From Ekhidna sp. (GTDB lineage: Bacteria > Bacteroidota > Bacteroidia > Cytophagales > Cyclobacteriaceae), in the NCBI GenBank assembly GCA_028821635.1, contig JAPPDO010000231.1, forward strand, positions 3,632 to 12,285: a stretch of DNA of 8,654 nucleotides, in the 5' to 3' direction. Positions 1 through 7,307 of this stretch are shown in pieces. The stretch's first letter is position 1. Every line of letters starts with the position of its first letter. The notes under the pieces were generated by a model that was given only the letters and a program-made list of their open reading frames with translations, was not told the origin of the DNA and made no database searches. The position numbers and the translations under genes are program-made.

Positions 1-73
1 AGTATAAATGATTGTGATGATTAAGGTCCTCGGTAAGGGTTTTTATTCTTTCTCTCGCTTGTTCCCAAGTCAT
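1..73 (-). CDS. ligA: NAD-dependent DNA ligase, N-terminal fragment (cut by window edge)
   Basis: Reading the minus strand from the ATG at 73-71 gives an open frame running off the window: MTWEQARERIKTLTEDLN, then HHNHLY. This matches the usual start of bacterial LigA, where a helix with the pattern ER-I--LT--L--HN--YY forms domain Ia, which binds the nicotinamide part of NAD+. LigA seals nicks during replication and repair. Only 24 codons are visible, so the call rests on this one motif. The gene is divergent from the CCA-adding enzyme gene, with about 80 bases between the starts. A Bacteroidota-like -7 box lies just upstream. Confidence 0.72.
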   Translation of the reverse strand, partial: MTWEQARERIKTLTEDLNHHNHLY

Positions 74-77
74 AAGA

Positions 78-85
78 CAAATTTA
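78..85 (-). promoter_or_regulatory. possible -7 box for ligA
   Basis: On the minus strand this reads TAAATTTG, a full match to the Bacteroidota -7 consensus TAnnTTTG. It ends only 4 bases before the ligA ATG, so the transcript would be nearly leaderless. No convincing -33 box was found at the expected distance, which keeps the call weak. Confidence 0.3.
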
Positions 86-153
86 TTTCATTCAAACCTG
101 AAATACGATGTTTCAGATTTAGGGAACATCAAATGCTTATCTATTTTTGTGAT

Positions 154-1605
154 ATGGAAAGGCGTTTCGATAGAGAATTAGAGACGAACATGATATTCAC
201 TGTTGTAAGAGAAGCAACTGCGGCAGCCGGATTAAGTGCTTATGTGGTGGGGGGGTATGTCCGTGATCTCATATTGCAGCGACCTTCAAAAGATATTGAC
301 TTTCTCTGTATAGGCAGTGGCATCCGTCTGGCTGAAGGCGTGCATAAGCGACTAGGAAAGGAAGCGAAGCTTTTTGTTTTTAAAAATTTCGGGACGGCGG
401 CCATTCATTTTGAAGGATTTGAATACGAATTTGCAGGTGCAAGGAAAGAGTCATATCGTGTAGATTCCAGGAAGCCGGCCGTTGAGGATGGAACCTTGGA
501 AGACGATCAGAACAGGAGAGACTTTACCATTAATGCGTTAGCGATAAGCCTGAATAAGGAGGATTTTGGTCGTCTCATTGATCCGTTTGATGGCATGGAA
601 GATATGCGCAGTATGATGCTGCGAACTCCGTTAAAACCCGGCACTACCTTCTCCGATGACCCGCTTCGGATGATGCGGGCCATTCGTTTTGCTGCTCAGC
701 TTCATTTCGATATTGAGTCTGCGACTTTTGAAGGAATCACAGAAAATATTGAGCGAATTAAGATTGTGAGCCAAGAGCGCATTAGAGATGAACTTAATAA
801 GATAATTCTAGCGGATAAGCCGTCTTATGGGTTTCAATTGTTGTTTCATTCCGGATTGTTGCGCATCATATTTCCTGAAATGGCCGACCTTCAGGGGGTC
901 GAGAAGATAAACGGGATGACACATAAAGACAATTTTTATCATACCATTCGGGTTTTGGACAATATTTCCGAAATGACCGATAACTTATGGTTAAGATGGG
1001 CGGCCATTCTTCACGATATTGCCAAGCCTGCAACCCGAAAATTCGACAGCAAAACCGGATGGACGTTTCACGGCCATGAAGATTTAGGCGCAAGGCGGGT
1101 TCCTAAGATCTTCGGGCGAATGAAGCTGCCACTTGACGAACGAATGAAGTACGTCCAAAAGCTAGTAAAACTGCACCTTAGACCCATTGCTTTGGTCAAC
1201 GACCAAGTGACGGATTCAGCGATCAGAAGAATGATCTTTGAAGCAGGGAGTGACGTGAATGATTTGATGACGCTTTGTAAGGCTGATGTGACTTCCGGAA
1301 ACGCAGAGCGAGTAAAAAGATACCTTTCAAACTTCAAAAAAGTAGAACAAAAGATTAAAATGGTTGAAGAAAGGGATCAGATCATGAACTTCAACCCCCC
1401 GGTGACAGGGAAACAGATTATTGAGGTGTTCGGGATAAGCCCTTCTAGGCTGGTCGGAGAGATAAAAAATGAAATTAAAGAGGCAATCCTTGAAGGAAAG
1501 ATCAAAAATGATGAAGATGAGGCCTTCAGTCTGATGCTAGAGATAGGTGCAGGAATGGGCCTGAAGGCCAATAAGGAAATGATCGCTGCCCATACCAACG
1601 AGTAA
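154..1605 (+). CDS. cca: CCA-adding enzyme / tRNA nucleotidyltransferase with HD domain
   Basis: Class II tRNA nucleotidyltransferase, which adds or repairs the 3' CCA end of tRNAs in the cytoplasm. Counting from the ATG at 154 (483 aa), the head domain has GGYVRD at 33-38 and the metal-binding DID pair at 47-49. RRDFTINAL (121-129) and DPLRMMRAIRF (169-179) follow, typical of the neck and nucleotide-selecting region. An HD phosphohydrolase domain follows, with HDIAKP (287-292) and FHGHE (305-309). The C-terminal part carries PPVTGKQI, common in this family. The frame is open back to an ATG at 133; 154 is preferred because it gives the short N-terminal extension usual in Bacteroidota homologues, but 133 and 190 cannot be excluded. 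Whether it adds CCA or only A or CC cannot be told. It is likely co-transcribed with the TPR gene 28 bases downstream. Confidence 0.93.
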   Translation: MERRFDRELETNMIFTVVREATAAAGLSAYVVGGYVRDLILQRPSKDIDFLCIGSGIRLAEGVHKRLGKEAKLFVFKNFGTAAIHFEGFEYEFAGARKESYRVDSRKPAVEDGTLEDDQNRRDFTINALAISLNKEDFGRLIDPFDGMEDMRSMMLRTPLKPGTTFSDDPLRMMRAIRFAAQLHFDIESATFEGITENIERIKIVSQERIRDELNKIILADKPSYGFQLLFHSGLLRIIFPEMADLQGVEKINGMTHKDNFYHTIRVLDNISEMTDNLWLRWAAILHDIAKPATRKFDSKTGWTFHGHEDLGARRVPKIFGRMKLPLDERMKYVQKLVKLHLRPIALVNDQVTDSAIRRMIFEAGSDVNDLMTLCKADVTSGNAERVKRYLSNFKKVEQKIKMVEERDQIMNFNPPVTGKQIIEVFGISPSRLVGEIKNEIKEAILEGKIKNDEDEAFSLMLEIGAGMGLKANKEMIAAHTNE

Positions 1606-1633
1606 TTTATTTGTAGCTGTTTAAATTAAAAGA

Positions 1634-2350
1634 ATGAATAAAGCTTTATTAAGTCATGCATTTATTGGGGCTGCCTTAGCGTTGTTTGGGCAGGTTCGGG
1701 AGGCCATGCCGGAAGATTCTGTTTCTCGAGAACTGAGAAAACAGTCCATCATTTATAACACAGCGATGGCTTTCAACGATCCGGCGGTTGCGAAAATAGC
1801 TCTTTACAATTTGATTACTGAAGACCCCGGAAATCATAAACTGTACGATTCACTCGCATTGATTTACTATCGGTACAATCAAAATGTCTCCGCCGCACTC
1901 GTTGCGCAACAGGCAGTCAGGCTAAACCCCGATGATCAGTTCGCCACCGAAATTGCTGCTACAGCTTTAGAGCAGATAGGTGCATTAGACAAAGCATTAA
2001 CCTATTATGAAAAGCTCTATCTTTCAAACAGTAACCTAAATATACTATACAAAATGTCTTTTCTGCAAATGGAACTTGAGAGATTTGCTGAGGCGGACAC
2101 CTCTGCCGACATCATCATTGGAGACCCTGCTGCCAAAGAAATAACTATCGTATTTCCCGCTATAGACAATGCGGAGCAGGAGGCATCATTGGATATTGCC
2201 GCACACAGAATCAAAGCCATGATTGAAGAAGCAAAAGGAAATACCGACTTAGCCAAAGCGAAGTATCTGGAAGTCCTTCAGATGAAGCCCGGCCTTCAGG
2301 TTGTACAGCAGCAGCTAAGGGAACTGACCAAAGTAAAAAAGGAAGAGTAG
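1634..2350 (+). CDS. TPR-repeat protein, probably exported
   Basis: A 238-residue protein of unknown specific function. The N-terminus (one lysine, then a hydrophobic run AFIGAALALFG, then VREA at 21-24) looks like a signal peptide, so a periplasmic or envelope location is likely. From about residue 36 the protein is made of helical repeats of roughly 34 residues with TPR features: alternating small and aromatic positions, LNPD at 97-100 ending one unit, and ALTYYEKLY at 121-129. A last unit (187-220) ends in a KPG turn. TPR proteins are partner-binding scaffolds; no enzymatic domain is visible. It follows cca by 28 bases on the same strand and is probably in the same operon, with AAAAGA rather than a strong Shine-Dalgarno upstream. 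The downstream 241 bases to the next gene hold no recognisable gene. Confidence 0.8.
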   Translation: MNKALLSHAFIGAALALFGQVREAMPEDSVSRELRKQSIIYNTAMAFNDPAVAKIALYNLITEDPGNHKLYDSLALIYYRYNQNVSAALVAQQAVRLNPDDQFATEIAATALEQIGALDKALTYYEKLYLSNSNLNILYKMSFLQMELERFAEADTSADIIIGDPAAKEITIVFPAIDNAEQEASLDIAAHRIKAMIEEAKGNTDLAKAKYLEVLQMKPGLQVVQQQLRELTKVKKEE

Positions 2351-2364
2351 TTGCTCCTCCCTTT
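2338..2364 (+). terminator. possible weak terminator after the TPR gene
   Basis: AAAGGAAGAG at 2338-2347 can pair with CTCCTCCCTTT at 2354-2364 around a 6-base loop, with one bulge and one mismatch. A T-rich stretch (CTATTTTAAT) follows about 7 bases later. The stem overlaps the TPR stop codon. It is imperfect and has no tight U-tract, so it is only a candidate for ending the cca operon. Confidence 0.28.
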
Positions 2365-2591
2365 CAAAAACTATTTTAATATTTGTCGAAATCGCATCTC
2401 CGGTTCAGATAAATATGGAGTTTAATATCAAAGATAAATACTCTTATACAATGAATTGTTTCGTATCACTAAAATTCATTTTAGATGATAGTTCTACACT
2501 TCGATACTGCGCTTGAACTTAATGATAAAGTGTGCATCTATAAAGAAAAGACATATTTGCTAAAAGCATCATAGCTTCTGCTAGGTCTCAT

Positions 2592-3143
2592 TCACTTTAT
2601 TACAATGTCATATTTTAATGTTACGCTCATGAAATACCATTTGTCAAATCCATTTATAACATCTTCATCAACATTAATTTTTGAAAGAATCTTGTTATAA
2701 TCAAAAGAAAAATATACTCTACGAAACAAAGTTGTTCCTATGCTAATAGCTACTCCCGGAGCTATTGATGTTTGACTGTTCAACACAGAGTATCCACCCA
2801 AACCTACATTATAAAAGGGGCTAAATTTTCCATCAAATAGCTTCTGCTGGAAAGTTGGCACGAAAGAGAGAACCTCAAACGCTCCAATATTATCAGTGGT
2901 TGCATCTTCGGCTACCAAGTTGAAACCTAAATCAATACCAATTGAATGTTTGTTAGACAAATTCCATTTAGGCATGAGTTCCAACCCGAAACCGCTTTTT
3001 TGTTCGTCAAACTTTGAAAGATTTTTATTGTACAGTCGCTCAGGCAGGTTGTATCTAAAACCGGCTTCAATGCTGATTGATTTTGTTTGTGCAAGAATCG
3101 CAGTTGAAATCAGTATTAAAAGAGAGAAAGTTATTGTTTTCAT
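2592..3143 (-). CDS. small outer-membrane beta-barrel protein (porin-like fold)
   Basis: The frame is open from 3176, but the ATG at 3143 is the likely start because it begins directly with a good signal peptide: MKTITFSLLILISTAILA, with cleavage expected before QTKS. That gives 183 aa. The mature part alternates polar and hydrophobic residues in strand-sized segments (SIEAGFRYNL, SIGIDLGFNLV, FSPFYNVGLGGY, RVYFSFDYNKI, YFMSVTLKYDI) separated by turns, as in eight-stranded OmpA/OmpX-type barrels of Bacteroidota. No plug, OmpA peptidoglycan-binding domain or lipobox is seen. It lies 66 bases downstream of dnaB on the same strand and is more AT-rich than dnaB. The exact role (porin, adhesion, structural) cannot be inferred. 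Confidence 0.68.
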   Translation of the reverse strand: MKTITFSLLILISTAILAQTKSISIEAGFRYNLPERLYNKNLSKFDEQKSGFGLELMPKWNLSNKHSIGIDLGFNLVAEDATTDNIGAFEVLSFVPTFQQKLFDGKFSPFYNVGLGGYSVLNSQTSIAPGVAISIGTTLFRRVYFSFDYNKILSKINVDEDVINGFDKWYFMSVTLKYDIVIK

Positions 3144-3209
3144 AAACCTAGCTACTAAATAGAGTCCTCCATACATCTAACTCCTTTCAACACAAGTCAA
3201 GTACAATAA

Positions 3210-4751
3210 CTAAAACGGCGCATCATCCGTTGGGGGCAGATTATCTTCGTTTGCTTTGCTTGGAAGGGTAATGGTAAAGCCCGTATTATCAGGGCCTGAG
3301 TCCGGCAATGACTCATAAGTATCGCCTTGATCCCAATCCGTGAACTTAGTAAATTTACCAATAAATTTAAGGTTAACAGAGTCCAGCGACCCATTTCGAT
3401 GCTTAGCTATGATGATCTCCCCAAGTCCTTGCAAAGGCATTCCGTCTTCATCGGTATGCAAATCATAATATTCCGGACGATACAGAAACATCACCACATC
3501 TGCGTCCTGCTCAATGGAACCTGACTCCCTCAAATCCGAGAGTTGAGGCCGCTTGTCTCCGCCTCTGGTGTCCACCGATCTGTTTAATTGAGATAAGGCG
3601 ATTACCGGCACATTAAGCTCTTTTGCAATTCCTTTTAAGGCCCTTGAAATGGACGCAATTTCTTGTTCACGATTCCCTCCGTTTTTATTCGCATCACCGG
3701 ACATTAGCTGCAAATAATCGATGATAATAAGTTTCACTCCATGCTGGGCGGCTAACCTCCTGCATTTTGCGCGCAACTCTAGGATACCAAGTGCCGGCGT
3801 GTCATCAATAAAAATAGGGGCTTCAGAGAGTTTTCTTGTTTTGTGAATCATCTGCTCCCATTCATAGTCAGCTAGGTTCCCTCTTTTAATTTTTTCACTT
3901 GGAAGCTCTGCTTCAGCCGATATCAGTCGGTTCACCAGTTGAACGGATGACATTTCCAATGAGAAAATGGCGGCCGGAGTGTTAAAATCTATGGCAGCAT
4001 TTCTCAATGCAGAAACTACGAAGGCAGTTTTCCCCATCCCCGGCCGTGCTGCAATAACGACCAGGTCAGAGGCCTGCCAGCCGGAGGTCACCCGATCTAG
4101 TGCAGAAAAGCCGCTCGGAATACCTGTCAATCCATCTTTTCGATCTTTTCTTATCTGAATCTCATCAATTGCCCGGTGCATTAGAGAACTCATCTTGTCA
4201 TAATTCCTCCGAATGTGAGACTCTGAAATATCAAATAAAGACTGCTCTGCATGATCCAGAAGTTTAAAGACATCCGTTGTATCCTCGTAGGCATCTTTTT
4301 GTATTTCGGAAGAGATTCTAATCAGCTCACGCTTGATGGACTGCTCCGCAATAATCCTAGCATGATACTCAACATTAGCGGCCGAATTGACCTTTGTGGT
4401 TAGCTCAGCGACGTAGTGAGCCCCGCCGATCAGTTCTAACTTGCCCGCTTTCCTAAGCTGGTGAGTTACCGTTTTAATGTCTATTGGCTGGCTATCATTA
4501 AATAAATCCACAATGGCCGAATAGATTTCCTGATTGGCATCACGATAAAAACTCTCGGAGTGTAAAATGTCTATCACGTTAGAAAGTGCATCTCTTTCTA
4601 ACATCAGCGCACCTAACACAGCTTCTTCAATCTCAACGGCCTGCGGGGGTAATTTTCCTAAGTGTTCACTGAGTGAAGAGATGCCAAGCCGATGACTTTT
4701 AACAAAGGCGGCAGGCGTTCCGGTTGTTGATGATTGCTGAAATTCTTCCAT
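3210..4751 (-). CDS. dnaB: replicative DNA helicase DnaB
   Basis: Hexameric 5'-3' helicase that unwinds DNA at the replication fork and recruits primase. It is full length at 513 aa. The N-terminal domain (about 34-140) starts with the typical PPQAVEIEEAVLGALM. A linker leads to the RecA-like ATPase domain: GIPSGFSALDRVTSGW (210-225), Walker A ARPGMGKT (235-242), FSLEMS (263-268), Walker B LIIIDYLQL (341-349), SQLNRSVD (387-394), DLRESGSIEQDAD (406-418) and the arginine-finger motif KHRNG (450-454). All key residues are present and there is no intein, which this gene often hosts. The C-terminal tail (about 480-513) is acidic and variable. It is the host gene bordering the mobile cassette, and its start is 166 bases from the cassette edge. 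Confidence 0.97.
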   Translation of the reverse strand: MEEFQQSSTTGTPAAFVKSHRLGISSLSEHLGKLPPQAVEIEEAVLGALMLERDALSNVIDILHSESFYRDANQEIYSAIVDLFNDSQPIDIKTVTHQLRKAGKLELIGGAHYVAELTTKVNSAANVEYHARIIAEQSIKRELIRISSEIQKDAYEDTTDVFKLLDHAEQSLFDISESHIRRNYDKMSSLMHRAIDEIQIRKDRKDGLTGIPSGFSALDRVTSGWQASDLVVIAARPGMGKTAFVVSALRNAAIDFNTPAAIFSLEMSSVQLVNRLISAEAELPSEKIKRGNLADYEWEQMIHKTRKLSEAPIFIDDTPALGILELRAKCRRLAAQHGVKLIIIDYLQLMSGDANKNGGNREQEIASISRALKGIAKELNVPVIALSQLNRSVDTRGGDKRPQLSDLRESGSIEQDADVVMFLYRPEYYDLHTDEDGMPLQGLGEIIIAKHRNGSLDSVNLKFIGKFTKFTDWDQGDTYESLPDSGPDNTGFTITLPSKANEDNLPPTDDAPF

Positions 4752-4795
4752 TTAGTTACCCTAATGAGATTATTTTTTTATCCATTAATGACTTA

Positions 4796-4825
4796 CGAAA
4801 GTAGACTGTCCGCTCGTTATGAGCG
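4796..4825 (-). promoter_or_regulatory. candidate dnaB promoter with overlapping small palindrome
   Basis: On the minus strand TACTTTCG (4803-4796) differs by one base from the -7 consensus TAnnTTTG and lies 44 bases before the dnaB ATG. Just upstream is an inverted repeat with 5-bp perfect arms, CGCTC (4811-4815) and GAGCG (4821-4825), around GTTAT, about where RNA polymerase would contact DNA. It could be an operator or a small hairpin; no regulator is known from this sequence. Confidence 0.25.
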
Positions 4826-4892
4826 AGTAAATAGTCCACAAGTTTCCCTGACTTTTCCACACTTCTAAATCCAACCTTTTTTATTCAAACGT

Positions 4893-4900
4893 TATCTTTG
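4893..4900 (+). promoter_or_regulatory. -7 box, probably the original promoter of the exonuclease gene
   Basis: TATCTTTG matches the Bacteroidota -7 consensus TAnnTTTG exactly and points rightwards. The start of transcription would fall at about 4905-4908, just before the insertion site of the cassette. With the cassette removed, this box would sit about 55 bases upstream of the exonuclease start codon. In the present arrangement it points into the cassette. No clear -33 box was found. Confidence 0.42.
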
Positions 4901-4909
4901 AGCTGATAG

Positions 4910-4917
4910 AAAGAAAA
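4910..4917 (+). repeat. 8-bp target-site duplication, left copy (AAAGAAAA)
   Basis: AAAGAAAA directly abuts the outer end of the left terminal inverted repeat. The identical 8 bases directly abut the right end at 7333-7340. The next bases outward differ (G on the left, C on the right), so the duplication is exactly 8 bp. Confidence 0.85.
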
Positions 4918-4942
4918 GGGAATTATATACTATTTGCCCCAA
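4918..4942 (+). repeat. left terminal inverted repeat (25 bp)
   Basis: Begins GGGAATTATATACTATT and ends GCCCCAA, with one variable base (T at 4935) between. Its reverse complement recurs at 7308-7332 with a single mismatch. Beyond the 25 bases both arms continue into a short T-run and then diverge. Confidence 0.9.
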
Positions 4943-5009
4943 ATTTTAAGCATAATTTTGATAGGCTGATCCGGATTCCTTTGATATGTGAGGGGCGGGG
5001 GGAGTAAAT

Positions 5010-5037
5010 TTGTTCTTTATAAAAGAGTATGTATAAT
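5010..5037 (+). promoter_or_regulatory. sigma70-like promoter of the cassette operon
   Basis: TTGTTC (5010-5015) and a perfect TATAAT (5032-5037) are separated by 16 bp and lie about 70 bases before the methyltransferase ATG. This is the E. coli-type layout, not the TTTG/TAnnTTTG layout of Bacteroidota promoters. The 166-base leader between the left repeat and the first gene also holds a G-rich tract (AGGGGCGGGGGGAG, 4991-5004) but no control-protein gene. Confidence 0.5.
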
Positions 5038-5108
5038 ATAGAGAGAGTTTTATTAGTAGATTTTTTTCGTTAGGGTTAGTAAGATAGGCAGAAAAACGGA
5101 CAAAAATT

Positions 5109-6113
5109 ATGGCAAAAAATAGAGATTTACAACAAGCCAAGAGGCAAAAGAGAGATGAGTTTTATACTCAACTGACTGATATTGAGAAGGAATGTAAGCA
5201 TTACAAAGATCATTTTCGGGGCAAAGTGATTTATTGTAATTGCGATGATCCGACAATCAGCAATTTCTTTCGCTATTTTTCTCTTAAATTTAATCAGCTT
5301 GGGCTGAAAAAACTAATCGCAACTTGCTATAGAAGCAACACTCCAGATTTATTTAGTCGTCATGATTGTGATACAGGCTTATCACTTGGTTTTATAGGTA
5401 CAAAAGAGCCGACAGGCAGACCACAAAAAGAAGATATTCAGATACATTACTTAGAAGGTGATGGTGATTTTAGAAGTCATGAATGTATAGAATTGCTGAA
5501 AGAATCAGATATTGTCTGCACCAATCCACCGTTTTCATTATTTAGAGAGTTTGTTGCTCAACTGATTGAATATGATAAACAATTTCTGATAATAGGTAAT
5601 GTTAATGCAATCACTTATAAAGAATTATTTCCTTTTATTAAGGATAATAAATTATGGTTAGGCCCTAGCATTACAAGTGGAGATAGAGAATTTGGTGTAC
5701 CTGATTCTTACCCATTGGAAGCAGCAACTTATAGAGTAGATGAGAACGGAAATAAATTTATTCGTGTGAAAGGTGTTCGTTGGTTTACAAATTTAGATTA
5801 TAAAAAGCGTCATGAAGAGCTGATACTGATAGAAGAATATACCCCAGAAGACTATCCAAAATATGATAATTATGACGCTATCAATATTGATAAGGTGCTG
5901 GATATACCAAAAGAGTATGATGGCGCAATGGGTGTGCCTATTACTTTTTTAGATAAATTTAATCCAGATCAATTTGAGATATTAGATGCCAATGAGTATC
6001 GTTTGCGTCCAGAGCTACCACATAAACAACATGGACTAATAAAAGACAATCATGGCACAGTAAAAGGAAAAAATAAGTATTGCCGTATTGTGATTAAGCA
6101 TAAAGGATTATGA
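5109..6113 (+). CDS. EcoRI-family adenine-specific DNA methyltransferase
   Basis: Homologue of the EcoRI methyltransferase, which transfers a methyl group from S-adenosylmethionine to N6 of adenine. It resembles M.EcoRI along its whole length (334 aa here, about 326 aa in M.EcoRI). Visible shared blocks are DEFYTQ (16-21), YCNCDDP (42-48) with SNFF after it, LGLKKLIA (64-71), DGDFRS (118-123), catalytic NPPFSLF (139-145), FLIIGNVNAITYKE (159-172), YPKYDNYDAIN (249-259) and GVPITFLDKFNP (275-286). The NPPF motif indicates N6-adenine chemistry. Recognition of GAATTC is possible but not shown; the region 76-110 differs from what I recall of M.EcoRI. It is the first gene of a two-gene operon, ends 3 bases before the nuclease gene, and should protect the host from it. 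No strong Shine-Dalgarno precedes the ATG. Confidence 0.93.
   Translation: MAKNRDLQQAKRQKRDEFYTQLTDIEKECKHYKDHFRGKVIYCNCDDPTISNFFRYFSLKFNQLGLKKLIATCYRSNTPDLFSRHDCDTGLSLGFIGTKEPTGRPQKEDIQIHYLEGDGDFRSHECIELLKESDIVCTNPPFSLFREFVAQLIEYDKQFLIIGNVNAITYKELFPFIKDNKLWLGPSITSGDREFGVPDSYPLEAATYRVDENGNKFIRVKGVRWFTNLDYKKRHEELILIEEYTPEDYPKYDNYDAINIDKVLDIPKEYDGAMGVPITFLDKFNPDQFEILDANEYRLRPELPHKQHGLIKDNHGTVKGKNKYCRIVIKHKGL
6103..6107 (+). promoter_or_regulatory. Shine-Dalgarno AAGGA for the DUF262-HNH gene
   Basis: AAGGA lies within the last codons of the methyltransferase gene, 9 bases before the ATG at 6117. It supports that start. The host-type genes in the window lack such a clear ribosome binding site, so it also hints at a different origin for the cassette. 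Confidence 0.55.
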
Positions 6114-6116
6114 TTC

Positions 6117-7220
6117 ATGGAAGTTGAACTAAAAGAGATCACAGTAAGAGATTTATGCGAAGGTTATGAAGATAATGGTGATGATGGTGTTGTTGGCTAC
6201 GGTGGTAAGCTAGATATACGCCCACCTTATCAGCGTGAATTTGTCTATAGAGACAAACAGAGAGAGGCTGTTATTGACACTATTGGCAAGGGATTCCCCC
6301 TTAATGTAATGTATTGGGCAGTCAGAGATGATGGTAGTTTTGAGATCATTGATGGGCAACAACGCACCATATCTATCGCTCAATATGTTACAGGTGATTT
6401 TTCAGTTAAGGGTTTATATTTTAATAATGTTCCTTTGTATTTTCATGCTTTAACTTCTGATCAAAAAGAAAAAATTCTCAACTACAAGCTAATGATCTAT
6501 CAATGTAGCGGTACTGATAGTGAGAAGCTAGAATGGTTTAAGACGATCAATATCGCTGGTGAAAAACTTACGAACCAAGAGCTACGTAATGCTGTCTATG
6601 CGGGGTCTTGGACAACAAACGCGAAACGCTATTTCAGCAAGAGTAGCAGTGCTGCTTATCGGTTAGGTAGCGATTATTTAACAGGATCACCTATTAGACA
6701 AGAATATCTTGAGACCGCTATTAAATGGTTAAGCAAAGGCAAGATTGAAAATTATATGGCAAGACACCAGCATGATCCAGATGCTAAAGAATTATGGGCA
6801 TATTTTGAATCTGTTATAGGTTGGGTAAAAAAGACATTTCCAAAAAAACGAAAGGAAATGAAGGGAGTAGAGTGGGGGTATATCTACGACAAGTATAGCA
6901 ATGAAACCTATGACCCCGATAAGCTAGAGGTAGAAATACACCGTCTTATGGAAGATGAAGATGTAACCAGCAAGAAAGGCATATATGAGTATCTGCTTAG
7001 CGGTGATGAGCATCACCTGAATATACGCACCTTTACCGAGAAACAAAAGCGAGAGATGTATGAACGGCAGGGGGGTAAGTGTGCTATTACAGATGAAGCA
7101 ATGCCTATAGATAAAATGGAAGCCGATCATATCATAGCGTGGAGAGATGGCGGTAAAACAACCCTAGACAATTTGCAAATGGTCAGCAAACAAGCTAACC
7201 GCAGAAAAGGTGTAAAATAA
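6117..7220 (+). CDS. DUF262 (GmrS-like) protein with C-terminal HNH endonuclease domain
   Basis: Putative restriction nuclease of 367 aa. The N-terminal DUF262 domain (ParB/sulfiredoxin-like fold) has RPPYQREFVY (35-44), then DGQQRT (79-84), the motif linked to NTP binding and hydrolysis in GmrSD, BrxU and SspE. FKTINIAGEKLTNQELRNA (141-159) follows, the family's FxxIN...L..QELR block. After a helical middle region (about 195-300), a compact HNH module covers about 305-365: KCAITD (321-326), ADHIIAW (336-342) with His338, DNLQMV (351-356) with Asn352, and QANRRKG (359-365), where Asn361 replaces the last His (an HNN-type site). The paired cysteines that bind zinc in many HNH proteins are missing except Cys322. 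It follows the methyltransferase gene by 3 bases, so the two are surely co-expressed. It is unrelated to the EcoRI endonuclease (PD-D/ExK fold). Restriction of unmethylated or of foreign-modified DNA are both possible. Confidence 0.87.
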   Translation: MEVELKEITVRDLCEGYEDNGDDGVVGYGGKLDIRPPYQREFVYRDKQREAVIDTIGKGFPLNVMYWAVRDDGSFEIIDGQQRTISIAQYVTGDFSVKGLYFNNVPLYFHALTSDQKEKILNYKLMIYQCSGTDSEKLEWFKTINIAGEKLTNQELRNAVYAGSWTTNAKRYFSKSSSAAYRLGSDYLTGSPIRQEYLETAIKWLSKGKIENYMARHQHDPDAKELWAYFESVIGWVKKTFPKKRKEMKGVEWGYIYDKYSNETYDPDKLEVEIHRLMEDEDVTSKKGIYEYLLSGDEHHLNIRTFTEKQKREMYERQGGKCAITDEAMPIDKMEADHIIAWRDGGKTTLDNLQMVSKQANRRKGVK

Positions 7221-7283
7221 TCAAGATAACTGCTGAATGCTCTAACTAGCGATAATATAAGGAAAAAAGAATCAGGTTATTTA

Positions 7284-7296
7284 AGTATATAATTCC
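7284..7296 (+). repeat. subterminal 13-bp direct repeat near the right end
   Basis: AGTATATAATTCC occurs here and again at 7319-7331 inside the right terminal repeat, 35 bp apart and in the same orientation. The inner copy lacks the TTGGGGCGAAT part. It may be a second transposase-binding site or a remnant of an earlier end. No terminator hairpin with a U-tract was found between the nuclease stop and this repeat. Confidence 0.6.
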
Positions 7297-7307
7297 TTTT
7301 CAAAAAA

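Noticed and set aside
2351..2591. Intergenic region examined for a small RNA or small gene
   Set aside because: Only short weak inverted repeats, no promoter-terminator pair and no codon-like frame; nothing beyond a possible weak terminator at its left edge.
2571..2848. 12-base repeat ATAGCTTCTGCT at 2571-2582 and 2837-2848
   Set aside because: A 12-base match somewhere in a window of this size is expected by chance, and the flanks do not align.
3210..4751. Intein or insertion within dnaB, a frequent host gene for inteins
   Set aside because: Walker A, Walker B, SQLNRSVD and KHRNG regions are all contiguous with normal spacing.
4936..4996. GCCCC in the left repeat facing GGGGC in the G-rich tract, and a possible G-quadruplex there
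   Set aside because: Only 5 bp of pairing over a 51-base loop, and only two G-runs, too few for a classic quadruplex.
4946..5140. Minus-strand 64-codon frame across the cassette leader, a possible control protein
   Set aside because: It overlaps the methyltransferase start and promoter, has low-complexity composition and no helix-turn-helix pattern. It is most likely a chance frame in AT-rich DNA.
6110..6112. ATG overlapping the methyltransferase stop (ATGA) as start of the second gene
   Set aside because: It is out of frame with the DUF262-HNH reading frame; the ATG at 6117 is in frame and properly spaced from AAGGA.
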